Origin: Enterobacteriaceae bacterium
GTDB taxonomy: Bacteria; Pseudomonadota; Gammaproteobacteria; Enterobacterales; Enterobacteriaceae
Direction of reading: 5' to 3'
DNA: 64,000 nucleotides
Assembly: GCA_902363335.1 (NCBI GenBank)
Contig: CABIZV010000001.1
Coordinates: 62,001-126,000 of the forward strand
Position numbers and translations under genes: made by a program. The notes under the pieces were generated by a model. The model searched no databases. It saw only the letters and a program-made list of their open reading frames with translations, and had not been told where the DNA came from. Below are positions 52,475 to 61,581 of the stretch, piece after piece. Position 1 is the first letter of the stretch. Each line of letters opens with the position of its first letter.

Positions 52475-52954
52475 ATGTTTCTGAGCCAGCAAGCTTTTGC
52501 CACCGTGGTGGAATCGACCCCGCTTATCTCCATCGATTTGATCGTGGAGAACGAGCAGGGCGAGATCCTGTTTGGCAAACGCACCAACCGCCCCGCTCAG
52601 GGATTCTGGTTTGTCCCAGGTGGGCGAGTACAAAAAGATGAATCGCTGGCCGACGCGTTTGCCCGCCTGACCGAAGCTGAACTGGGGCTGAGCCTGCCGA
52701 TCACGGCAGGCCAATTTCACGGCGTCTGGCAGCATTTTTATGACGATAACTTCTCCGGTGAGAACTTTTCGACTCACTACATTGTGCTGGCGTTCCGCGT
52801 GCAGGTGAAAGCTGAAGCCCTCGCGCTGCCGACGGAGCAGCACAATGATTATCGTTGGCTGAGTCCGAAAATACTGCTTGATGACGATGCCGTTCACGAC
52901 AATAGCCGTAACTATTTCCGGGTGGAAAAAATGGCCGAGGTGCCGGGCTTATGA
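52475..52954 (+). CDS. gmm: GDP-mannose mannosyl hydrolase (Nudix)
   Basis: The protein has 159 residues (E. coli 159-160). The Nudix box is the modified GDPMH form (GGRVQKDESLADAFARL, then EAELGL), which lacks one canonical glutamate, as known for this family. It cleaves GDP-mannose and GDP-glucose to the sugar and GDP. It overlaps wcaI by 4 bp. The gene is also known as wcaH. Confidence 0.96.
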   Translation: MFLSQQAFATVVESTPLISIDLIVENEQGEILFGKRTNRPAQGFWFVPGGRVQKDESLADAFARLTEAELGLSLPITAGQFHGVWQHFYDDNFSGENFSTHYIVLAFRVQVKAEALALPTEQHNDYRWLSPKILLDDDAVHDNSRNYFRVEKMAEVPGL

Positions 52955-54174
52955 AAATCCTGGTGTATGGCATTAACTACTCACCTGAACTGACCGGGAT
53001 TGGCAAATATACCGGTGAAATGGTGGAGTGGATGACGCAGCAGGGGCACGAGGTACGGGTGATTACCGCACCGCCGTACTACCCGGAGTGGCAGGTTGGC
53101 GTGAACTACTCGGCCTGGCGCTATCGTCGGGAAGAGGGGGCCGCCACGGTGTGGCGCTGCCCGCTGTACGTGCCGAAACAACCGTCGACCATCAAACGTC
53201 TGCTTCACCTTGGCAGCTTTGCGCTAAGCAGCTTCTTCCCACTGATGGCGCAGCGCAGTTGGAAACCCGATCGCATTATCGGTGTTGTACCGACGCTGTT
53301 TTGCACCCCAGGAATGCGCCTGCTGGCGAAACTCTCCGGTTCGCGAACGCTGCTGCATATTCAGGATTATGAAGTGGATGCCATGCTCGGTCTGGGAATG
53401 GCCGGGAAAGGCAAGTCTGGCAGCGTGGCGAAGCTGGCGAGCGCCTTTGAGCGCAGCGCTTTGCATAACGTCGATAACGTCTCGACCATTTCCCGCTCCA
53501 TGATGAACAAAGCGTGTGAAAAAGGGGTGCCAAAGGAGAGGGTCATCTTCTTCCCGAACTGGTCGGAAGTCTCTCGTTTCCGTGAGGTGCCGGAAACTCT
53601 GGTCATCGCGCTACGCCAGCGCCTGGGATTGCCAGACGATCGCAAACTGATTCTTTACTCCGGCAATATCGGGGAAAAACAGGGGCTGGAGAGCGTGATT
53701 GATGCCGCCGACCAGCTCCGCCAGGAGCCGTGGCTATTTATGATTGTCGGCCAGGGCGGCGGTAAAGCGCGGTTGGAAAAAATGGCCGCCGAACGCGGTC
53801 TGGATAACGTGAAATTCCTGCCGCTGCAATCGTATGAAGATTTGCCCGCGCTGCTCGCGCTGGGCGATTGCCACCTGGTGATTCAAAAGCGCGGTGCGGC
53901 GGATGCCGTCTTACCTTCCAAGCTGACCAATATTCTGGCGGTCGGCGGGAATGCGGTGATTACCGCAGAAGCCGAAACCGAGCTGGGGCAGCTATGTCTG
54001 GACAATCCGGGTATTGCGGTTTGCGTGACGCCTGAATCGGTTCCGTCACTGGTGGAAGGGATAGAACGCGCGTTGATGATGCCAAAACAGAATGTTATCG
54101 CCCGCGCATGGGCCGAACGCACGCTCGATAAAGAGCATGTTCTCCAGCAGTTTATGACAGATATTCGGGGTTAA
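52951..54174 (+). CDS. wcaI: colanic acid glycosyltransferase WcaI
   Basis: The protein has 407 residues, the E. coli length. The family 4-like GT-B fold opens with ILVYGINYSPELTGIGKYTG. The C-terminal half has LILYSGNIGEKQGLESVIDAA and MIVGQGGGKARLE. It is thought to add fucose to the glucose primer. manC starts 3 bp after its stop. Confidence 0.95.
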   Translation: MKILVYGINYSPELTGIGKYTGEMVEWMTQQGHEVRVITAPPYYPEWQVGVNYSAWRYRREEGAATVWRCPLYVPKQPSTIKRLLHLGSFALSSFFPLMAQRSWKPDRIIGVVPTLFCTPGMRLLAKLSGSRTLLHIQDYEVDAMLGLGMAGKGKSGSVAKLASAFERSALHNVDNVSTISRSMMNKACEKGVPKERVIFFPNWSEVSRFREVPETLVIALRQRLGLPDDRKLILYSGNIGEKQGLESVIDAADQLRQEPWLFMIVGQGGGKARLEKMAAERGLDNVKFLPLQSYEDLPALLALGDCHLVIQKRGAADAVLPSKLTNILAVGGNAVITAEAETELGQLCLDNPGIAVCVTPESVPSLVEGIERALMMPKQNVIARAWAERTLDKEHVLQQFMTDIRG

Positions 54175-54177
54175 ACG

Positions 54178-55614
54178 ATGAGTCAATCTACGCTTTTCCC
54201 GGTCGTGATGGCCGGAGGGTCGGGCAGCCGCCTGTGGCCGTTGTCCCGAGTGCTTTACCCAAAACAGTTCCTCTGCCTGAAAGGGGATTTAACCATGCTG
54301 CAGGCGACGGTGAATCGTCTGGACGGCGTGAAGTGCGCAAGCCCGGTGGTTATCTGTAACGAAGAACACCGTTTTATCGTCGCCGAGCAGCTGCGTCAGC
54401 TCAACAAGCTGACGGAAAACATCATTCTTGAGCCCGCGGGGCGTAATACCGCACCGGCGATTGCGCTGGCGGCCCTTGCCGCGAAACGACGTGAGCCGGA
54501 TAACGATCCGTTAATGCTGGTGCTGGCGGCAGATCACGTCATTCAAAATGAAGAGGCCTTCCGCGCTGCGGTACGTGAGGCCACGCCCTATGCCGAAAGC
54601 GGCAAGCTGGTGACCTTCGGTATCGTGCCATCGGTGCCTGAAACCGGCTACGGCTACATTCGTCGCGGTGCAGTCAGTCCCGGCGTTGACGATACGCTGG
54701 CGTTTGAAGTGGCGCAGTTTGTTGAAAAACCGAATCTCGATACCGCTCAGGCCTACGTGGCCTGCGGAGAATATTACTGGAACAGCGGTATGTTCTTGTT
54801 CCGTGCGGGCCGTTATCTGGAAGAACTGGGAAAATATCGCCCGGATATTCTCAGCGCCTGTGAAAAGGCGATGGACATCACCGACCCGGATCTCGATTTT
54901 ATCCGCGTTAACGAAGCCGCGTTTATGAGCTGCCCGGATGAGTCTATCGACTACGCGGTTATGGAGCAGACCCATGATGCCGTCGTGGTTCCGATGGACG
55001 CAGGCTGGAGCGACGTGGGTTCGTGGTCATCACTTTGGGAAATTAGTCAGCATACGGCGGAAGGTAACGTCCACCACGGTGATGTTATTAGCCATAAAAC
55101 CGAGAACAGCTACGTGTATGCCGAATCGGGATTGGTGACCACCGTTGGGGTAAAGGATCTGGTGGTGGTGCAAACCAAAGACGCGGTGCTTATCGCCGAT
55201 CGCAACGCGGTGCAGGACGTCAAAAAGGTGGTCGAGAAGATTAAAGCCGACGGTCGTCATGAACACCATATTCACCGGGAAGTCTATCGTCCGTGGGGTA
55301 AGTATGACTCCATCGATGCGGGCGATCGTTATCAGGTGAAGCGCATCACCGTGAAACCGGGTGAAGGGCTGTCACTGCAAATGCATCACCACCGAGCCGA
55401 GCACTGGATTGTGGTGGCCGGTACCGCCAAAGTCACCCTCAATGATGAAATCAAACTGCTGGGTGAAAACGAATCTATCTATATTCCGCTCGGCGTCACC
55501 CACTGTCTGGAAAACCCGGGGAAAATCCCGCTCGACCTGATTGAGGTGCGTTCCGGCACCTATCTGGAAGAGGACGATGTGGTGCGATTCGCCGACCGTT
55601 ATGGCCGCGTGTAG
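54178..55614 (+). CDS. manC: mannose-1-phosphate guanylyltransferase
   Basis: The protein has 478 residues, the E. coli CpsB length. The nucleotidyltransferase signature is VVMAGGSGSRLWPLSR, followed by YPKQFL with the catalytic Lys. FVEKPNLDTAQAYV and WNSGMFLFRA follow, and the C-terminal cupin-like isomerase-type domain starts near residue 360 (YRPWGKYDSI, then LQMHHHRAEHWIVV). It makes GDP-mannose, the substrate for Gmd. It is commonly named cpsB. Confidence 0.98.
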   Translation: MSQSTLFPVVMAGGSGSRLWPLSRVLYPKQFLCLKGDLTMLQATVNRLDGVKCASPVVICNEEHRFIVAEQLRQLNKLTENIILEPAGRNTAPAIALAALAAKRREPDNDPLMLVLAADHVIQNEEAFRAAVREATPYAESGKLVTFGIVPSVPETGYGYIRRGAVSPGVDDTLAFEVAQFVEKPNLDTAQAYVACGEYYWNSGMFLFRAGRYLEELGKYRPDILSACEKAMDITDPDLDFIRVNEAAFMSCPDESIDYAVMEQTHDAVVVPMDAGWSDVGSWSSLWEISQHTAEGNVHHGDVISHKTENSYVYAESGLVTTVGVKDLVVVQTKDAVLIADRNAVQDVKKVVEKIKADGRHEHHIHREVYRPWGKYDSIDAGDRYQVKRITVKPGEGLSLQMHHHRAEHWIVVAGTAKVTLNDEIKLLGENESIYIPLGVTHCLENPGKIPLDLIEVRSGTYLEEDDVVRFADRYGRV

Positions 55615-55616
55615 CG

Positions 55617-55674
55617 CCGATCCGGCAAATTGTCGACTCGGTAGGTGAAATAAGCAAAGCACCCACCGGCAAAT
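55617..55674. repeat. degenerate REP element between manC and manB
   Basis: GATCCGGCAAATTGTCG ... GTGAAATAAGCAAAGC ... ACCGGCAAATC resembles a decayed E. coli-type REP pair. The typical GGATGGCG core is altered. Confidence 0.5.
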
Positions 55675-55738
55675 CATAAAACGTTAAAAATTGGCCGTCA
55701 TGGTCAGGGCCAACTGTTGCCTGAAGAAAGGTAAAAAC

Positions 55739-57109
55739 ATGAATAAGTTAACCTGTTTTAAAGCCTACGATATTCGCGGCAAGCTGGGCGATGAGCTCAA
55801 TGAAGATATTGCGTGGCGCATTGGCCGCGCTTACGGCGAATACCTGAAACCGAAAACCATTGTGCTGGGGGGCGATGTGCGCCTGACCAGCGAAGCGCTG
55901 AAAATGGCGCTGGCGCGTGGCCTGCGCGATGCGGGCGTCGACGTGCTGGATATCGGTCTTTCCGGCACCGAAGAGATCTACTTTGCCACCTTCCACCTTG
56001 GCGTAGACGGTGGCATTGAAGTGACCGCCAGCCATAATCCGATGGATTACAACGGCATGAAGCTGGTGCGTGAAGGCGCACGTCCTATCAGCGGCGATAC
56101 CGGCCTGCGAGATATCCAACGCCTGGCGGAGGCCAATGATTTCCCGCCGGTCAGTGAAGACCAGCGCGGCAGCTATCAGCAAATCAACTTACAGGATGCC
56201 TATATCCAGCACCTGCTGGGCTATATCGACGTCAAAAACCTGACGCCGCTGAAGCTGGTGGTGAACTCCGGTAACGGCGCCGCCGGCCCGGTGATTGATG
56301 CGCTGGAAGCGCGCTTCAAGGCGCTGAAGGTGCCGGTGAGCTTGATTAAAGTCCACAACACCCCGGACGGCACGTTCCCGCACGGTATTCCTAATCCGCT
56401 GCTGCCGGAGTGCCGCGATGACACCCGCAATGCGGTCATCGAACACGGTGCCGATATGGGTATCGCCTTCGACGGCGATTTTGACCGCTGCTTCCTGTTC
56501 GACGAAAAAGGCCAGTTTATTGAGGGCTACTATATTGTGGGCCTGCTGGCAGAAGCCTTCCTCGAGAAGAATCCGGGCGCGCGCATTATTCATGACCCGC
56601 GCCTGTCCTGGAACACCGTCGATGTCGTCACCGCGGCGGGAGGCACCCCCGTTATGTCAAAAACCGGGCATGCGTTTATTAAGGAACGCATGCGCCAGGA
56701 CGACGCGGTCTATGGCGGCGAGATGAGCGCCCATCATTACTTCCGCGATTTTGCTTACTGCGACAGCGGCATGATCCCGTGGCTGCTGGTGAGCGAACTG
56801 CTGTGCCTGAAGGGGAAAACGCTGGGTGAACTGGTGCGCGACCGCATGGCGGCGTTTCCGGCGAGCGGGGAAATCAACAGCACGCTGGCCGAGCCGTCGG
56901 CGGCGATTGCTCGTGTCGAAGCCCATTTTGCCGGCAGCGCGCTGGAGATTGACCGCACCGATGGCATCAGCCTGGCGTTTGCCGACTGGCGCTTCAACCT
57001 GCGCTCGTCTAACACCGAACCGGTGGTGCGCCTGAACGTGGAGTCGCGCGGGAATTCGCCGCTGATGCAGGCGCGAACGCAGGACATTCTGGCGTTGCTT
57101 AATCAGTAA
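55739..57109 (+). CDS. manB: phosphomannomutase
   Basis: The protein has 456 residues from ATG 55739, the E. coli CpsG length; an in-frame ATG at 55691 lies in the spacer and lacks conservation. It interconverts mannose 6-phosphate and mannose 1-phosphate. Catalytic phosphoserine Ser98 is in TASHNPMDYNGMK, the metal loop is FDGDFDRC, the sugar loop GGEMSAHHYF, and the phosphate loop RSSNTEP near the end. It is commonly named cpsG. Confidence 0.97.
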   Translation: MNKLTCFKAYDIRGKLGDELNEDIAWRIGRAYGEYLKPKTIVLGGDVRLTSEALKMALARGLRDAGVDVLDIGLSGTEEIYFATFHLGVDGGIEVTASHNPMDYNGMKLVREGARPISGDTGLRDIQRLAEANDFPPVSEDQRGSYQQINLQDAYIQHLLGYIDVKNLTPLKLVVNSGNGAAGPVIDALEARFKALKVPVSLIKVHNTPDGTFPHGIPNPLLPECRDDTRNAVIEHGADMGIAFDGDFDRCFLFDEKGQFIEGYYIVGLLAEAFLEKNPGARIIHDPRLSWNTVDVVTAAGGTPVMSKTGHAFIKERMRQDDAVYGGEMSAHHYFRDFAYCDSGMIPWLLVSELLCLKGKTLGELVRDRMAAFPASGEINSTLAEPSAAIARVEAHFAGSALEIDRTDGISLAFADWRFNLRSSNTEPVVRLNVESRGNSPLMQARTQDILALLNQ

Positions 57110-57115
57110 ATATTG

Positions 57116-57249
57116 CCTTGCCCCCTCACCCTAACCCTCTCCCCAAAGGGGCGAGGGGACCGTCCGGCGCACGCCCTCACTTCTGAGGTAAAACGCGGCT
57201 CGGTTTTCTCCCTCTCCCCTTTGGGGAGAGGGCCGGGGTGAAGGGGCAG
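57116..57249. repeat. long inverted-repeat (MITE-like) element upstream of wcaJ
   Basis: The two arms of about 40 bp are near-perfect inverted copies. Each contains its own dyad (CCCTCTCCCC, AAA, GGGGNGAGGG); they are joined by about 50 bp. The type is common between genes of many Gammaproteobacteria. It lies within the operon between manB and wcaJ. Confidence 0.7.
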
Positions 57250-57275
57250 GAAAAAAACACACAATAGGACCAACG

Positions 57276-58670
57276 ATGACGACTCTAAAAAAGCGCGAGC
57301 GAGCCAAAACGAATGCATCGTTAATCTCAATGGTGCAGCGTTTTTCAGACATCACCATCATGCTGGGTGGTCTGTGGCTGGTGTGTCAGGCCATCGCGCT
57401 GCCATTCTTGTACCTGCATTTGCTGATGGCGCTGGTCACGCTGGCGGTATTCCAGATGATAGGCGGCATTACCGACTTCTACCGTTCGTGGCGCGGGGTA
57501 CGGATAACCACCGAACTGTTGCTGCTGTTGCAAAACTGGACGCTGAGCCTGGTCTTTGCCGCCGGTTTGCTGGCGTTTAACGATGACTTTAGTACTAACT
57601 TCGGTATCTGGCTGGCGTGGTATCTGCTCAGCACCGTCGGCATGCTCGCCAGCCGAATCTTTATCCGTTATGGCGCGGGGGTACTGCGCCACCGTGGGTA
57701 TAACACGCGCTACGTTGCGGTCGCCGGCGATATGCCCGAAGGGCAGGAGCTACTGGATAGCTTCCGCAATCAGCCGTGGCTGGGGTACGAAGTGGTTGGC
57801 AGCTATTACGATGCGAAACCGGGCGGCGTGAATGCGGATTGGATGGGGAATTTCGAACAACTGCGCGATGACGCTCGCGCGGGCAAAATCCATAACGTCT
57901 ATATCTCCATGGCAATGCAGGAAGAAAGCGAGATTAAAGCGCTGGTGCGCTCGCTTGCCGACACCACCTGCTCGGTACTGCTGATCCCGGACGTGTTCAC
58001 CTTCAATATCCTGCATTCGCGGGTGGAAGTGGTCAACGGCATTCCGGTCGTTCCGTTGTATGACACGCCGCTTTCTGGGGTCAATCGCCTGATTAAAAGG
58101 CTGGAAGATATTGTGCTGGCGCTGTGCATTTTGCTGCTGATCTCACCAGCGCTGTGCTGCATTGCGTTGGCGGTCAAAATCAGTTCGCCGGGGCCAATTA
58201 TTTTCCGTCAGACCCGTTACGGCATGGACGGTAAACCCATCAAAGTGTGGAAGTTTCGTTCCATGAAGGTGATGGAGAATGACAGCGTCGTGACGCAGGC
58301 CACCCAGAACGATCCGCGCGTCACCCGCGTAGGTAACTTCTTACGCCGCACATCGCTCGATGAGCTACCGCAGTTCATTAACGTGCTCACCGGCGGCATG
58401 TCGATAGTCGGCCCGCGTCCCCACGCGGTGGCGCACAACGAGCAGTATCGTCAGCTGATTGAAGGCTACATGCTGCGCCACAAAGTGAAACCGGGCATTA
58501 CCGGCTGGGCGCAAATCAACGGCTGGCGCGGTGAAACCGACACGCTGGAAAAAATGGAAAAACGCATCGAGTTCGATCTCGAGTACATCCGCGAATGGAG
58601 CCTGTGGCTCGATATTCGAATCGTTTTCCTGACGGTATTCAAAGGCTTTGTCAACAAAGCAGCCTATTGA
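57276..58670 (+). CDS. wcaJ: undecaprenyl-phosphate glucose-1-phosphate transferase WcaJ
   Basis: The protein has 464 residues, the E. coli length. Four N-terminal helices, a soluble Rossmann-like domain (about 140-270) and a fifth membrane segment near 285 precede the catalytic bacterial sugar transferase domain. That domain has FRQTRYGMDGKPIKVWKFRSM, LRRTSLDELPQF, GPRPHAVAHNEQY and PGITGWAQINGWRGE. It loads glucose-1-phosphate on the lipid carrier, the first committed step of colanic acid synthesis. Residues 100-210 are the part most divergent from E. coli. Confidence 0.97.
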   Translation: MTTLKKRERAKTNASLISMVQRFSDITIMLGGLWLVCQAIALPFLYLHLLMALVTLAVFQMIGGITDFYRSWRGVRITTELLLLLQNWTLSLVFAAGLLAFNDDFSTNFGIWLAWYLLSTVGMLASRIFIRYGAGVLRHRGYNTRYVAVAGDMPEGQELLDSFRNQPWLGYEVVGSYYDAKPGGVNADWMGNFEQLRDDARAGKIHNVYISMAMQEESEIKALVRSLADTTCSVLLIPDVFTFNILHSRVEVVNGIPVVPLYDTPLSGVNRLIKRLEDIVLALCILLLISPALCCIALAVKISSPGPIIFRQTRYGMDGKPIKVWKFRSMKVMENDSVVTQATQNDPRVTRVGNFLRRTSLDELPQFINVLTGGMSIVGPRPHAVAHNEQYRQLIEGYMLRHKVKPGITGWAQINGWRGETDTLEKMEKRIEFDLEYIREWSLWLDIRIVFLTVFKGFVNKAAY

Positions 58671-58679
58671 GGAATTGAC

Positions 58680-60161
58680 ATGGGCCTGAGAGAAAAAACC
58701 ATCAGCGGTGCGAAATGGTCGGCGATGGCGACGATCGTGATTATTGGACTGGGGCTGGCGCAAATGACCGTGCTGGCACGCCTGTTCGACGGTCATCAGT
58801 TCGGCCTGTTGACCGTGTCGCTGGTGATTATTGCGCTGGCGGATACGCTGTCGGACTTTGGCATTGCCAACTCGATTATTCAGCGCAAGCAAATCAGCCA
58901 GCTGGAGCTGACTACGCTCTACTGGCTTAATGTGGGGCTGGGACTGATGGTGTGTGTCGCCGTTTATCTGCTGAGCGACACTATTGCCAACGTCCTGCAC
59001 AACCCGGATTTAGCGCCGCTTATCAAAACGTTATCGCTGGCATTTGTGCTGATTCCCCACGGTCAGCAGTTCCGTGCGCTGATGCAAAAGGAGCTGGAGT
59101 TCAACAAAATTGGCTCGATTGAAACCGCCGCCGTGCTGTCGGGTTTCACCTTTACGGTGATAAGCGCATGGTACTGGCCGCTGGCGATGACGGCTATTCT
59201 GGGTTATCTGGTCAATAGCGCGGTGCGTACGCTGCTGTTCGGCTATTTTGGCCGCAAAATTTACCGTCCGGGACTGCATTTCTCGCTCACCACCGTGGTG
59301 CCTAACCTGCGTTTTGGTGCCTGGCTGACCGCTGACAGTATCGTTAACTACATCAATACCAATCTCTCAACGCTAACGCTGGCGCGCATTCTCGGGGCGA
59401 GCGTCGCCGGGGGATATAACCTCGCCTATAACGTGGCCGTCGTGCCGCCGATGAAACTCAACCCGATTATTACCCGCGTGCTGTTTCCGGCGTTTGCCAA
59501 GATTCAGGACGATACCGACAAACTTCGGGTTAACTTTTATAAATTACTGTCGGTGGTAGGGATTATTAACTTCCCGGCGCTGCTGGGGCTGATGGTGGTC
59601 AGCAATAACTTTGTGCCGTTGGTGTTTGGTGAAAAGTGGCTGCACATCGTGCCTATCCTGCAACTGCTGTGCGTGGTGGGGCTGCTGCGTTCGGTCGGTA
59701 ACCCGATTGGCTCGTTGCTGATGGCGAAAGCGCGTGTCGATATCAGTTTCAAATTCAACGTATTTAAAACCTTCCTGTTTATTCCGGCGGTGATTGTCGG
59801 CGGGCAGCTTGGTGGGGCGATTGGCGTCACGCTGGGTTTCCTGCTGGTACAAATCATCAACACCATTCTTAGCTATTTCGTGATGATTAAACCGATTCTG
59901 GGCCCAAGCTACCGCGACTATCTGCGAAGCCTCTGGCTGCCGCTGCGACTGTCGCTGCCGACGCTGGTGGTGAGCTATGCCGTAGGGCGGCTGCTTGAAG
60001 GCAGCGTTTCGCTGTCACTGCTATTGGCATTACAGGTGCTGGCGGGCGTGGTCAGTTTTGCGCTGGTAGTGTTGCTGTCCCGCAATAGCCTGTTGATTGA
60101 ACTTAAAAAAACGCTCTGTCGGAGCCAGAAACTGAAGATGTTATTACGTGTTTCTGAATAA
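58680..60161 (+). CDS. wzxC: colanic acid flippase WzxC
   Basis: The protein has 493 residues (E. coli 492), a MOP/MVF-superfamily transporter with about 12-14 helices. It starts MGLREKTISGAKWSAMATIV and carries the family segments LADTLSDFGIANSIIQRK and SVAGGYNLAYNVAVVPPMKL. It moves the lipid-linked repeat unit to the periplasmic face. A BIME follows the stop. Confidence 0.96.
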   Translation: MGLREKTISGAKWSAMATIVIIGLGLAQMTVLARLFDGHQFGLLTVSLVIIALADTLSDFGIANSIIQRKQISQLELTTLYWLNVGLGLMVCVAVYLLSDTIANVLHNPDLAPLIKTLSLAFVLIPHGQQFRALMQKELEFNKIGSIETAAVLSGFTFTVISAWYWPLAMTAILGYLVNSAVRTLLFGYFGRKIYRPGLHFSLTTVVPNLRFGAWLTADSIVNYINTNLSTLTLARILGASVAGGYNLAYNVAVVPPMKLNPIITRVLFPAFAKIQDDTDKLRVNFYKLLSVVGIINFPALLGLMVVSNNFVPLVFGEKWLHIVPILQLLCVVGLLRSVGNPIGSLLMAKARVDISFKFNVFKTFLFIPAVIVGGQLGGAIGVTLGFLLVQIINTILSYFVMIKPILGPSYRDYLRSLWLPLRLSLPTLVVSYAVGRLLEGSVSLSLLLALQVLAGVVSFALVVLLSRNSLLIELKKTLCRSQKLKMLLRVSE

Positions 60162-60167
60162 CCGTTG

Positions 60168-60247
60168 ATGTAGGCCAGATAAGCGTAGCGCCATCAGGCA
60201 ACCCGGCGCAGATTGCCGGATGGCGGCGTTGCCTTATCCGGCCTACG
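60168..60247. repeat. BIME (paired REP) between wzxC and wcaK
   Basis: TGTAGGCCAGATAAGCG ... GCGCCATCAGGC and the inverted GCCGGATGGCGGCG ... TTATCCGGCCTACG. This is the E. coli-type pair. It interrupts the operon and may create a 3' boundary that stabilises the upstream mRNA. Confidence 0.88.
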
Positions 60248-60303
60248 TTCAACAATGACGCATTTTTGAATGATTTGCTTGAACCCCTTTTGATGAGGCC
60301 ATG

Positions 60304-61581
60304 ATGAAATTATTAATTTTAGGCAACCACACCTGCGGCAACCGCGGCGATAGCGCCATTATGCGTGGACTGCTGGATGCGATTGTTCGCCAGCAACCGG
60401 ATGTTGAAATGGATGTGATGAGCCGCTTCCCAACCAGTTCTTCCTGGTTGCAGGGGCGTGAAATAATGGCCGATCCGCTGTATCAGTTAAGCCAGAAGCA
60501 ACAAGCGGCACCAGGCGTGAGCGGTCGCGTGAAGAAAGTATTACGTCGTCGCTTCCAGCACAAAATCTTGCTGGCGAAGGTGACCGGCGAAGGCAAACTG
60601 CGCAACTTTGAGATTGCGCCGGAGTTTCATGAATTTGTGCGTTTTCTGGGCAATTACGATGCCATCATTCAGGTTGGTGGGTCTAACTACGTCGATCTCT
60701 ACGGTTTAACCCACTTCGAATATCCGCTGTGTGCCTTTATGGCGAATAAGCCGATTTACATGATTGGTCACAGCGTTGGTCCATTCCAGAATCCTGATTT
60801 TAATCAGTTAGCTAATTACACCTTTGGGCGAACCAATGCGCTGATCCTGCGTGAAACCGTCAGCCGCGAACTGATGGCAAAGGCGCAGATTGATACCAGC
60901 AAAGTCGAGCAGGGCGTGGATACCGCGTGGCTGGTTGAGCATCGTAACGACACCTTTGAAGCTAGCTATGCGGTTCAGCACTGGCTGAATCTGACCGCAC
61001 AGCGCAAAACCGTGGCGATCACGCTGCGCGAGCTGGAGCCGTTCGATAAGCGCCTGGGCACCACCCAGCAGGCGTATGAAAAAGCCTTCGCCGAAGTCGT
61101 GAACCGGATGATTGATGATGGCTATCAGGTGCTGGCGCTCTCTACTTGTACCAGTATTGACCGCTATAACCGGGACGATCGCATGGTCGCGCTGCGCATG
61201 TCGCAGTATGTCAATCATCGCGAGCATTTCCATATTGCCATGGATGAACTTAACGACGTGGAAATCGGCAAGATCCTTGCTTCCTGTGCGCTGACCATCG
61301 GCACCCGTCTGCACTCTGCCATTATTTCCATGAACTTTGGCACCCCGGCTATCGCCATCAACTACGAGCACAAATCTGCGGGCATCATGCAGCAGTTGGG
61401 GATGCCGGAGATGGCTATCGATATTCGTCACCTGCTTGATGGTTCGATGCAGGGGGTGGTGGCAGACATCTTAAATCAGCTTCCTGCGCTGGGTGAACGC
61501 GTGGCGGCGGCGGTAGAAGGTGAACGCCAGAAGGGCTTTACCATGATTGAGTCGGTGCTAAACCGTATCCGGGAGGATTGA
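60304..61581 (+). CDS. wcaK: colanic acid pyruvyl transferase WcaK
   Basis: The protein has 425 residues from ATG 60304 (E. coli 426); the ATG at 60301 is too close to the GAGG site, so I prefer the second. It belongs to the polysaccharide pyruvyl transferase family: LILGNHTCGNRGDSAIMRG at the N-terminus, IIQVGGSNYVDLYG, MIGHSVGPFQ and GTRLHSAIISMNFGTPAIAI. It adds the pyruvate ketal to the terminal galactose. It overlaps wcaL (TGATG). Confidence 0.95.
   Translation: MKLLILGNHTCGNRGDSAIMRGLLDAIVRQQPDVEMDVMSRFPTSSSWLQGREIMADPLYQLSQKQQAAPGVSGRVKKVLRRRFQHKILLAKVTGEGKLRNFEIAPEFHEFVRFLGNYDAIIQVGGSNYVDLYGLTHFEYPLCAFMANKPIYMIGHSVGPFQNPDFNQLANYTFGRTNALILRETVSRELMAKAQIDTSKVEQGVDTAWLVEHRNDTFEASYAVQHWLNLTAQRKTVAITLRELEPFDKRLGTTQQAYEKAFAEVVNRMIDDGYQVLALSTCTSIDRYNRDDRMVALRMSQYVNHREHFHIAMDELNDVEIGKILASCALTIGTRLHSAIISMNFGTPAIAINYEHKSAGIMQQLGMPEMAIDIRHLLDGSMQGVVADILNQLPALGERVAAAVEGERQKGFTMIESVLNRIRED

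Noticed and set aside
57116..57249. ERIC element
   Set aside because: The ERIC core sequence is absent; the element is an inverted repeat of CCCTCTCCCC type.
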